In this document: in pieces, positions 56,465-64,000 of the stretch
Layout of the letters: every line of letters starts with the position of its first letter
Numbering within the stretch: position 1 is the stretch's first letter
Assembly: GCA_036250195.1 (NCBI GenBank)
Contig: JAVHZZ010000006.1
Coordinates: forward strand, 183,779,350 to 183,843,349
Direction of reading: 5' to 3'
DNA from: Mixophyes australis
Lineage: Eukaryota > Chordata > Amphibia > Anura > Limnodynastidae
Length of the DNA stretch: 64,000 nucleotides
The notes under the pieces: generated by a model
Databases searched by the model: none
The model's input: the letters and a program-made list of their open reading frames with translations, nothing else
What the model was told of the DNA's origin: nothing
Translations under genes and position numbers: made by a program

Positions 56465-56698
56465 CAGGGGAGGGCTAGGCCGGGGGGTAGGGGGGCATCG
56501 CCCCCCCCTGTGCTGCTCAGTCTGACCAGTGTTTGGGCCGGGCCCCCCCGCCCCGATGCAAGCTTACCTTAATATTACCGGCGGCCGCATCACATGACAC
56601 GCGATGCGGCCTCGTCATCAATGACGCGGCCGCATCGCGTGTCATGTGATGCGGCCGCCTGTGCACCCCCCGGGCCGATATTTGCCAGCCCGCGCCTG
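56465..56698. mobile_element. Small hAT with a perfect 32-bp palindrome
   Basis: The ends CAGGGGAGGGCTAGGC and GCCAGCCCGCGCCTG are imperfect inverted repeats. The 8-bp duplication CTGGTAGA is exact (56457-56464 and 56699-56706). Arms 56580-56611 and 56628-56659 are perfectly complementary over 32 bp and contain NotI-like GCGGCCGC and TCACATGA motifs. Confidence 0.9.
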
Positions 56699-57112
56699 CT
56701 GGTAGATGCCACAAAATCAGCTCCCCTGCAAAGTAAGCTCTTTGTAAATACATGTAACCCCCTGTCACCGTGTGTAGTGTTGAGGTGCACAGTTATTATT
56801 ATTATTATTATTATTATTTATTTGTAAGGCGCCACAAGGTTTCCGCAGCGCCGTACACAGTACGAACAGTAGACTATACAGGGTAAAACAGTACAGAACA
56901 ATAAACGCAAAGTACCAGTTCTCCAGAAACTCCAGGCAGGCAAATACAGTAGAGACGGAGCGGAAGAACAGGTATGGAGACAGAAAGGAAGGGGGGGCCC
57001 TGCTCATACGAGCTTACATCCTAAGGGAGGGTAAACAAATCAGGCACAGAAGGGAGCCAGTGAAGCAAAGGGGGGAGAAAAGGGGCCAGGGGAAAACAGA
57101 GGAGATGAGAGG

Positions 57113-58756
57113 CTAAGTGGATGGTTGGTAGGCCTTGAGGAACAGGTGAGTTTTAAGTGCCCACTTGAAGGAGCACAGATTGGGTGAGAGACGGATGGAG
57201 CGAGGGAGGTCGTTCCAGTGAAGGGGGGCAGCGCGGGAGAAGTCTTGGATTCTGGAGAGGGAAGAGGTGATCAGAGTGGAGGAGAGGCGGCGATCATTGG
57301 CCGAGCGCAGGGAGCGGGCGGGAGTGTGAATGGAGAGGAGGTTAGAGATGTAAGCGGCAGTAGACTGGGAGAGAGCCTTGTAGGTGGTGGTAAGGAGTTT
57401 GAAAAGGATTCTGAAGGGGAAGGGGAGCCAGTGTAAGGCAAGACAGAGAGGGGAGGCAGAGGAGGAGTGGCGTGAGAGGAAGATGAGTCTCGCAGCTGCA
57501 TTGAGTATAGAGCGGAGGGGGGAGAGGTGGGAGCAGGGGAGGCCAGTAAGGAGGAGGTTGCAGTAGTCGAGGCGGGAGATGATGAGAGCATGGATGATAG
57601 TTTTGGTGGCATCTTGAGAGAGGAAGGGACGGATGCAGGCAATGTTACGGAGTTGGAAGCGACAGGCTTGGGCAAGGGATTGAATGTGGGGGGCAAAAGA
57701 GAGAGAGGAGTCGAGAGTGACTCCCAGGCAGCGGAGTTGGGTGACAGAGGAGATAGTGGAGTTGTTAACAACGATAGAGAGGTTATGGTGGGAAGAGAGT
57801 CTGGGTGGGGGAAAGACAATGAGTTCAGTTTTGGAGATGTTAATTTTAAGAAAGCGTGAGGACATCCAGGAGGAGATGGCGGAGAGGCAGTCAGTTACAC
57901 GAGAGAGGAGGGAGGAAGAAAGGTCAGGAGAAGAGATGTAGAGTTGAATATCATCAGCATAAAGGTGATACTGAAGACCGAACGAGGAGATGAGAGCTCC
58001 AAGGGAGGAAGTATAGAGCGAAAAGAGTAGTGGGCCAAGAACAGAGCCCTGAGGGACTCCAACAGGGAGAGGGGAGGGGGTGGAGGAAGAACCAGACGTG
58101 GATACAGAGAAGGAGTGGTTGGCAAGGTATGAGGTGAACCAGGCATGGACAGAGCCAGAGAGGCCAAGAGAGAGAAGAGTTTGCAGCAGGAGGGGGTGGT
58201 CGACGGTGTCGAAGGCCGCGGAGCGGTCAAGGAGGATGAGTATGGAGTAGTGACCCTTGGATTTGGCTAATAGGAGATCATTAGTAACTTTTGCCAGGGC
58301 TGTTTCGGTGGAGTGGAGGGGGCGGTAGCCGGATTGGAGAGGGGAGGCAGAGGAGGAGTGGCGTGAGAGGAAGATGAGTCTCGCAGCTGCATTGAGTATA
58401 GAGCGGAGGGGGGAGAGGTGGGAGCAGGGGAGGCCAGTAAGGAGGAGGTTGCAGTAGTCGAGGCGGGAGATGATGAGAGCATGGATGATAGTTTTGGTGG
58501 CATCTTGAGAGAGGAAGGGACGGATGCGGGCAATGTTGCGGAGTTGGAAGCGACAGGCTTGGGCGAGGGATTGAATGTGGGGGGCAAAAGAGAGAGAGGA
58601 GTCAAGAGTGACCCCAAAGCAGTGGAGTTGGGTGACAGAGGAGATGGTAGAGTTGTTAACAACGATAGAGAGGTCATGGTGGGATTGGAGTCTAGGCGGT
58701 GGAAAGACAATGAGTTCAGTTTTAGATATGTTAATTTTAAGAAAGCGCGAGGACAT
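57113..58756 (-). CDS. L2 ORF2 fragment with internal in-frame duplication
   Basis: This is a 547-residue open frame. Residues about 140-290 are the RT core with [44 protein letters not shown] and catalytic YADD. The remainder is the L2 RT C-terminal region ([41 protein letters not shown]). Residues 1 to about 139 repeat this C-terminal region and join the core in frame. Endonuclease is absent. Its start is arbitrary because the element is truncated. It is part of a retrotransposon and is not a host gene. Confidence 0.88.
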   Translation of the reverse strand: MSSRFLKINISKTELIVFPPPRLQSHHDLSIVVNNSTISSVTQLHCFGVTLDSSLSFAPHIQSLAQACRFQLRNIARIRPFLSQDATKTIIHALIISRLDYCNLLLTGLPCSHLSPLRSILNAAARLIFLSRHSSSASPLQSGYRPLHSTETALAKVTNDLLLAKSKGHYSILILLDRSAAFDTVDHPLLLQTLLSLGLSGSVHAWFTSYLANHSFSVSTSGSSSTPSPLPVGVPQGSVLGPLLFSLYTSSLGALISSFGLQYHLYADDIQLYISSPDLSSSLLSRVTDCLSAISSWMSSRFLKINISKTELIVFPPPRLSSHHNLSIVVNNSTISSVTQLRCLGVTLDSSLSFAPHIQSLAQACRFQLRNIACIRPFLSQDATKTIIHALIISRLDYCNLLLTGLPCSHLSPLRSILNAAARLIFLSRHSSSASPLCLALHWLPFPFRILFKLLTTTYKALSQSTAAYISNLLSIHTPARSLRSANDRRLSSTLITSSLSRIQDFSRAAPLHWNDLPRSIRLSPNLCSFKWALKTHLFLKAYQPST

Positions 58757-58790
58757 CCAGGAGGAGATGGCTAAGAGGCAGTTCTAATTT
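58342..58790 (-). repeat. Partial second copy of 57451-57899 (891-bp period)
   Basis: GGGAGGCAGAGGAGGAGTGG occurs at 57451 and 58342, and the match continues for about 450 bp with roughly 20 differences by eye. The offset of 891 is a multiple of three, so the reading frame is kept. Confidence 0.9.
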
Positions 58791-59199
58791 GAATGGTCTA
58801 GCAAAAATTATTCCTTTTATAGCTGCAGATCTGTTTTAAATCCTACTAATGCAGTGTTCTATGCATGGATCTGTTTCTCTAGTGACTCATTATATAAATA
58901 GAAAGTAGCTAGGGATGGATGATTTGAAATTGTGACTTGCATTTTTTTGTACATGTAAATTGTCAGTGTGCATAAAAGCCACACATTATTTTACTTTTGT
59001 GCCAATGCAGATTAACAGTATTAGCAAACAACCTGTTTCTACTTATTTTGCTAATCTAGGGTTATCAGTAGTCGGAATTCTAGGAAAAATAAACATTAAC
59101 AGTTAATGATTGGCAGAGGGAATAATTTAAACTATTCTATGAAAACCAGGACAAATGGGAGATGTGTTATGCAATTTATAGTAGTACTGGGTACTAAAG
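58791..59199. other. No recognised feature
   Basis: AT-rich sequence between the L2 and the next hAT, with no motif recognised. Confidence 0.4.
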
Positions 59200-59279
59200 G
59201 CTCTATGCAGTGGTTGGATTCAAATAAATTAACAAATGGTTGTCTGCCCTAATGACCGTTTTAAGTATACAAAAATGTG

Positions 59280-60250
59280 TTTTGCCCCTCAAAACACTGT
59301 GCCCTGCCGTTTTTGCCCCCTCAAAACACTGTGCCATGCCGCTTTTGCCTCTCAAAACACTGTGCCTATGCCGCTTTTGTCCCTCAAAACACTGTGCCAA
59401 TGCCGCCTTTGCCCCTCAAAACACTGTGCAATGCTGCCTTAGCTGCCCCTCAAAACACTGCCATGCTGCCTTTGCTGCCCCTCAAAACACTGTCATGCTG
59501 CCTTTGCTGCCCCTCAAAACACTGTGCCATCCTGCCCTTGCTGCCCCTCAAAACACTGTGCCATGCTGCCTTTGTTGCCCCTCAAAAGACTGTGTCATGC
59601 TGCCTTTGCTGCCCCTCAAAACACTGTCATGCTGCCTTTGCTGCCCCTCAAAACACTGTGCCATCCTGCCCTTGCTGCCCCTCAAAACACTGTGCCATGC
59701 TGCCTTTGTTGCCCCTCAAAAGACTGTGTCATGCTGCCTTTGCTGCCCCTCAAAAGACTCTGCCATGCTGCCCTTGCTGCCCCTCAAAACACTGTGTCAT
59801 GATGCCTTTGCTTCCCCTCAAAACACTGTGCCATGCCGCTTTTGCCCCTCAAAACACTGTGCCTATGCCGCTTTTGTCCCTCAAAACACTGTGCCAATGC
59901 CGCTTTTGCCCCTCAAAACACTGTGCAATGCTGCCTTAGCTGCCCCTCAAAACACTGTCATGCTGCCTTTGCTGCCCCTCAAAACACTGTGCCATCCTGC
60001 CTTCGCTGCCCCTCAAAACACTGTGCCATGCTGCCCTTGCTGCCCCTCAAAACACTGTGTCATGATGCCTTTGCTGCCCCTCAAAAGACTCTGCCATGCT
60101 GCCTTCGCTGCCCCTCAAAACACTGTGCCATGCTGCCCTTGCTGCACCTCAAAACACTGTGTCATGATGCCTTTGCTTCCCCTCAAAACACTGTGCCATG
60201 ATGCCTTTGCTGCCCCTCAAAACACTCTGCCATGCTGCCTTTGCTTCCGA
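59280..60250. repeat. 33-36 bp minisatellite (CCCCTCAAAACACTGTGCCATG)
   Basis: Units read CTGCCCCTCAAAACACTGTG, then CCATGCTGCCTTTG, with subtypes lacking the CTG of CTGCCCC (33 bp). Blocks of subtypes recur, for example 59330-59450 and 59830-59945. The open frames, up to 372 residues of Cys/Pro/Leu-rich sequence, come from the array and are not genes. Confidence 0.93.
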
Positions 60251-60254
60251 TCCT

Positions 60255-60475
60255 TCACTTACCTTTTCTGTCGGCTTCGTTCTTCTCTTTTCTTCTCTTC
60301 TTGTCTTCTGTCTTCTGTCTCCTTGCTTGCTGCTGACTCCTCTCTGCGCCGCTCCTAACTGAATGTCAGGCGTAGCATGACGTCACATCACGCCCGACAT
60401 TCAGTGCGGACAGAGCAAGGAGGAGGAGTGACGATGCCGCGGACAGGTGAGTTTTCTTTTGTTTTTTCTCAAGGA
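60255..60475. repeat. Foldback core with CRE and outward donor motifs (hAT 59208-60596)
   Basis: CTTCACTTACC at the left reads on the minus strand as GGTAAGTGAAG, and ACAGGTGAGTTTTC is at the right. The centre has TGACGTCA (60378-60385), a perfect cAMP-response element, beside CGCCCGACA (60391-60399). GAATGTC and GACATTC mirror each other around it. Confidence 0.75.
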
Positions 60476-60604
60476 GCCTGCTCCCCCACCAACGAAATGG
60501 GTGGACTCAGCCTGTAGTCACCAGTTCGACGGACCGAACCTAAAATTAGGTATCGGTTCTGGCGAACCGGTGAAAACTTGCTGAATCCCACCACTGGCTC
60601 TATG

Positions 60605-61235
60605 CACATTAGCTACTAACATACATTGAGCCCCAGTGCTCCATTTTGGAAGCTTATCACTGCCATAGGTAATATTTAGTTATTTATTATATACAATATT
60701 TAGTCATTACATAAAGCTCATCCCATAGATTGTAAGCTTGCGAGCAGGGCTCTCTTACCTCTCTGTATGTATGTACATGTTGACTAGGAACAAACCAAGT
60801 TTGCAAAATACATTGATAAAATGCAGAGTGTAGTATGTATACCAAAGCCTAATTAAGACCAAACAAAAATAAACCAACACAAATAAAACTATACCATTAC
60901 TATAGAGTAATACATGCCTACTGGGCACTAGTAAGAAGCCTAGGTTGCTTAATTGATATACCAGCTCTGACTTATACATACTTCAATGCTTAGCTGATGA
61001 TGCAATCCTGTGCTCACAAGGGGTAAATAAAATAGAGAAGTATTGCAAATCACATTAATATCCACTCTAAAGCATCATCCTGTAAGAACAGGGAATATAG
61101 TCTACATAAATGAATGATACAATATGGACTTGTCCACTTTTTGCATATGGTGATTTATTTATTATACAGTTTCTATTTGTGCAAACAAATTTCTTGTACC
61201 CAACAATGTCGTGAACCAGGGGCCATCTGCCGAAC
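60605..61235. other. Mostly unrecognised; L2-tail scrap at 60718-60780
   Basis: CCCATAGATTGTAAGCTTGC at 60723 matches the L2-like tail at 6086-6225. Otherwise the sequence is AT-rich without recognised features. Confidence 0.5.
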
Positions 61236-61239
61236 AAAG

Positions 61240-61857
61240 ACTAAGTTCTAATAATGCAATATGATACAGCATACCAAAAGCTCTGCATTCCTGGACATAC
61301 CCAAAGGAGGTACCAGAATGACCCCATATCTACAACACCTTTAGGACAGTTTTGTCTCTGCCCTCTTCCAAATATTAAACTTTTGGGGTTAATATAGACC
61401 CTACAGAGAATACATAACTGTATCTGCTGGAATTTCCCAACATTGGAATTAACGAATTTGCCTCTTGGGCACCCCCCAGCATGTATGCCCATTCCCCATG
61501 TCCCCAAGTCCCCTTGTAATTTTGTCCTTAATTTTGCAATGCCATCCAAATTAAATTCACCATAGCAGAATGAATATATTTATTGAATGAATGTATTATA
61601 TATATTTTGGGAGCTATAATGTCCACTTTGTGCGGTGCATTACAACTCTTTAAACATAATTAATATATGCCTGATATAAGTATCCTTGACATCAATGTAT
61701 GGAGCAGCTTCTTTATAGGGGCCTCTATCAAATCGGGTTCTCTGCCCCCAAATCTGTGACACCAAAGCGTGCCTAAGACGCAGATATCTGTAGAACATTT
61801 CCTTTTGTTTTGAAAATGTCTTAAGGCCAGCCACTTAGTACCAAGAGTACCTCTCAA
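61240..61857 (-). mobile_element. L1/Tx1-like LINE relic, minus strand
   Basis: Minus-strand frames give EMFYRYLRLRHALVSQIWG and, further on, FQQIQLCILCRVYINPKSLI and VCPGMQSFWY. These are the pre-C-terminal blocks of L1-clade ORF2 (the YLQLRHAL- and WECPxIxxFW-like motifs). Frameshifts break the frame, so the copy is dead. Confidence 0.7.
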
Positions 61858-61870
61858 AGAGGCTTTAAAT

Positions 61871-64000
61871 TAGAGATGTGTTTTGGTTTTGGATCTGTAT
61901 TTACTTTGTGTTTTGGTTTTGGCAAATTATTATTAATCTCAATAACACTAATTTACAGTTATTTCCAGTCAATTTTGACCCCCTCACAGTTCAGAATATT
62001 ATTTTCATCCACTTTTGCCCAAAGATTGCAGTGAGCTGGCTGGATGCTAAGCAACAGAGCAACGACACAAACACATGGCAGTTCATAGCACATCTAGGAA
62101 ACATTGCCACACAGCAGTGGCAGAAAAGAAAAGTGGTGCAAGATGGAACTGTCCTTGTGCCATCCCACCCACCCACCCTTATGTTATAAAGGTTTAACAA
62201 ACTCACACAGAAACAGGGATGGTAGCATGTACAGTTTAATAAACCAAGCACTTCAGCGACAAGGTGTGCCACTTCTGTGTCTGAAGTGCTTGGTTTGTTT
62301 GGGATCCCACAAAACAAGCTAACAATGGACTTAAGGCAGTTAAGCTAACGGTGATGTCAATGAACTGTAAGACTGCAGCAAGAGGCTAAAACACACAGCA
62401 CTTTATATTACATCTAGGAAACATTGCCTGTGCCACACAGCAGTGTCACTAAAGAAAATTGGTGCAATATGGAATTGTCCTTGGGCCCTCCAACCCACCC
62501 TTATGTTGAATCTTAAAAAGGACAGGCACAGTTTAACAAACCAAGCACTTCAGAGACAAGGAGTGTCACTTTTATGGCTGAAGTACTTGGCTAACAGTGC
62601 TGTCAATGAACTCTACAGTGGCAAGATGTTGTTGTCATCATCTTCAGCCTCATCAGTGTGTACATCATACTCACACAATATTAATGTATCTCCCAATGGA
62701 ATCCACCATTACAGAAGTCTCTGTAACAAAAATGTAAAAAACAAATATGTAAAAAAAAAGCTTTTACCTTTTTAATGAAAAAACACCTCTCTAACAAAGG
62801 AGAAAAACATGCCAACATGCTATTATAGTCAAAATATTAAGAAGCATTCCAGCATCAGCTAGCTTCTTTCTCTCAGCTAGATCCTGTAAAAAGATCTGTG
62901 GTTATGCTATCCTCTTATTCTGTTCTCAGAAACACTCGTTACAAAACTCACACTTTTATGCACTTTTCCTTAAATAATGTTGCCTTACTGAGTCTTTACA
63001 GAATTAATTATCCAGTAACCACTGTATCTCAGCAGTAATTCACAATATATAGTCGCTATAAATGCTCACTACATATGTATGTATTCAAATCAAAGTATTT
63101 TACTGTTAACACAGAAAATCCTGCATTTACAGTTCACACATACATCATAACATTGTTCAACATAACATAGTATATCAATATAAAATTAACCCTAGATTCA
63201 CCACCTTTATTCCTTACACTATCCTTGCACTATTTTCTTTACATATATATCTTAAATAAAAATTAGTATTTAAAATATTGATTTAACCATCACACATATC
63301 AAACAATAGCTACGCATTTATATGTATATAAATAGTTAAATCAACATCACAAACACATATAGCTTTATAGATATATATATATATATTATTATCAGTGATA
63401 CTTATCACATCCTTCTATCCTAGATCCAATTCTTTGTCTGCAATGTAGGAAACATTCCTGTAGTGTAGAGTCCTTTTCTGTAGTGTAGTGTATCTGTTCT
63501 CTAGTGTAGTGTAGTGTATGCTTGTTGTCCAGGGGCGGGCAGGCAGCAAAGAGCGAGGGGGTGTCCCGGGTCTGGCTTTTATAGTCCAGAACCGGAAACT
63601 CCCAGCCTCCCCAGTGGCAACGTGTGTGTGGTTATTCACCACACACACGTGGGCCAGGGGTGATGATTGATGATGTCATCACCCCTTGCATCTTTCCCCA
63701 CTGTGTGCGTGCCGACTTGAGTCAACACACACAGTGGGGTTCCTTGATGTGACTGCACGCCCCGATCACAGCGCGTGCACTGTAGTTACTGCGCACATGC
63801 GGCTCGGCATGCATAGTTAATCCATGTACGTGTGGGCGTGCGCTCGCCACGTGCGCGCACAACGCGTACCCCTTCACAGATCCCACCACCTTCAATTTAC
63901 ACTCTTTTCATCCTCAGCCAGATCAGTGTGTACATCATCCTAACACAATACTAATTCATGACCGCTTGGTATCCATAATTACAGGAAGTCTCTGTACTTT
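61871..64000 (-). mobile_element. hAT-Ac-family element running off the right edge, split by a solo LTR
   Basis: It starts TAGAGATGTGTTTTGG. The interior matches the 10577-16979 element: the GGTGCAAGATGGAAC and CCCACCCACCCTTATGTTG region aligns with 15250-15310, and minus-strand residues HLVAEVLGLLNC resemble PVAEMIGLLKC of the transposase relic. ATCAGTGTGTACATCAT occurs at 62650 and again at 63925 after the LTR, so the interior also holds a duplicated segment. The right end is outside the window. Confidence 0.7.
62885..63878 (-). mobile_element. Solo LTR, 994 bp, minus orientation
   Basis: On the + strand it starts TGTAAAAAGATC and ends CCCCTTCACA, flanked by exact 5-bp duplications GATCC (62880-62884 and 63879-63883). 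Orientation is judged from a strong TATA box on the minus strand (GGACTATAAAAGCCAGACCC, near 63575-63595) and AATAAA on the minus strand near 63204. GC-rich upstream sequence has long inverted repeats such as ACGTGTGTGTGGT / ACCACACACACGT (about 63616-63646). Confidence 0.85.

Larger units (their letters stand above)
56793..58790 (-). mobile_element. L2-like LINE, minus strand, 5'-truncated
   Basis: From left to right: (ATT)n at about 56793-56822, the 3' tail with GGCGCCACAAGGTTTCCGCA, then the ORF2 part at 57113-58756. The unbroken frame suggests it is younger than the other L2 copies here. The upstream third is a duplication of its own downstream sequence. Confidence 0.9.
59208..60596. mobile_element. 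hAT transposon (CAGTGGTTGGATTCA family) with array and core
   Basis: It starts CAGTGGTTGGATTCA and ends TGAATCCCACCACTG, with exact 8-bp duplications GCTCTATG (59200-59207 and 60597-60604). It contains a 33-36 bp tandem array, then a CpG-rich core with CTTACC on the left and GGTGAGT on the right. No transposase is encoded. Confidence 0.93.

Noticed and set aside
53645..56530. Single large hAT from CAGTGTCGGACTGGGGC to a CAGTCTGACCAGTG-like end
   Set aside because: The right end matches poorly and no 8-bp duplication was found. A separate hAT with its own exact duplication (56465-56698) overlaps the proposed end.
59240..60358. 372-residue Cys/Pro-rich open frame
   Set aside because: It is the translation of a 33-36 bp tandem array, repeated in two other frames, inside a hAT with exact target duplications.

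Overview
The window is vertebrate nuclear DNA, most probably from an anuran amphibian (frog). The evidence is spliced, intron-rich coding sequence, no prokaryotic gene organisation, and dense interspersed repeats of vertebrate type: L2-, CR1- and L1/Tx1-like LINEs, Ty3/Gypsy LTR elements and many hAT transposons. The species cannot be fixed from sequence alone.

One host gene is supported. Three exons on the + strand (34539-34699, 34958-35086, 39409-39543) encode the central linker and C-terminal thyroglobulin type-1 domain of an insulin-like growth factor binding protein, best matched to IGFBP4. The exon carrying the signal peptide and N-terminal IGF-binding domain was not found and presumably lies left of the window. 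If so, everything from 1 to 34538 is intron 1 sequence.

Layout. 1-10 kb: mostly unique or unrecognised sequence with an L2 scrap, two hAT-like elements, an L1-like relic, a truncated hAT-Ac copy, a degenerate minisatellite and a purine-rich strand. 10577-16979: a 6.4 kb hAT-Ac-type element with an 8-bp target duplication, a broken BED-finger transposase, a 52-bp minisatellite and a second hAT (13407-15065) inside it. 17.2-33.3 kb: a minus-strand L2 abuts a plus-strand L2 that has been split by successive insertions (another L2, a CR1 fragment carrying a young LTR retrotransposon, a hAT, another L2). 34.5-39.5 kb: the igfbp4 exons. 40-44.4 kb: palindromic MITEs and a 25-base G run. 45.0-53.5 kb: an old minus-strand Ty3/Gypsy element with a solo LTR in one of its LTRs. 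53.5-56.7 kb: GC-rich repeats with CA-rich minisatellites and a 234-bp hAT. 56.8-58.8 kb: a minus-strand L2 with an open, internally duplicated ORF. 59208-60596: a hAT with a 33-36 bp array. 61.2-64.0 kb: an L1-like relic and a hAT-Ac copy split by a 994-bp solo LTR.

The most informative unit is the LTR retrotransposon at 21994-30432. Its LTRs are 2091 bp each, differ at about six positions, and are flanked by the 5-bp duplication GGATA. It has gag, a -1 related pol and a chromodomain. By inspection I found three RNA-level signals: a GGGAAAT slippery heptamer followed by a perfectly pairing H-type pseudoknot at the gag-pol overlap; a primer-binding site complementary to the predicted 5' end of its own transcript (self-priming, as in the Tf1/sushi group); and four copies of a leader hairpin, one with a compensatory stem change. 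A single 7-T run shifts the frame in the integrase, so this copy looks disabled unless that is a sequence error.

A second theme is that several hAT elements with different termini share a central cassette: a CpG-rich foldback containing TGTCGGGCG, with splice-donor-like GTAAGT or GTGAGT motifs pointing outward.
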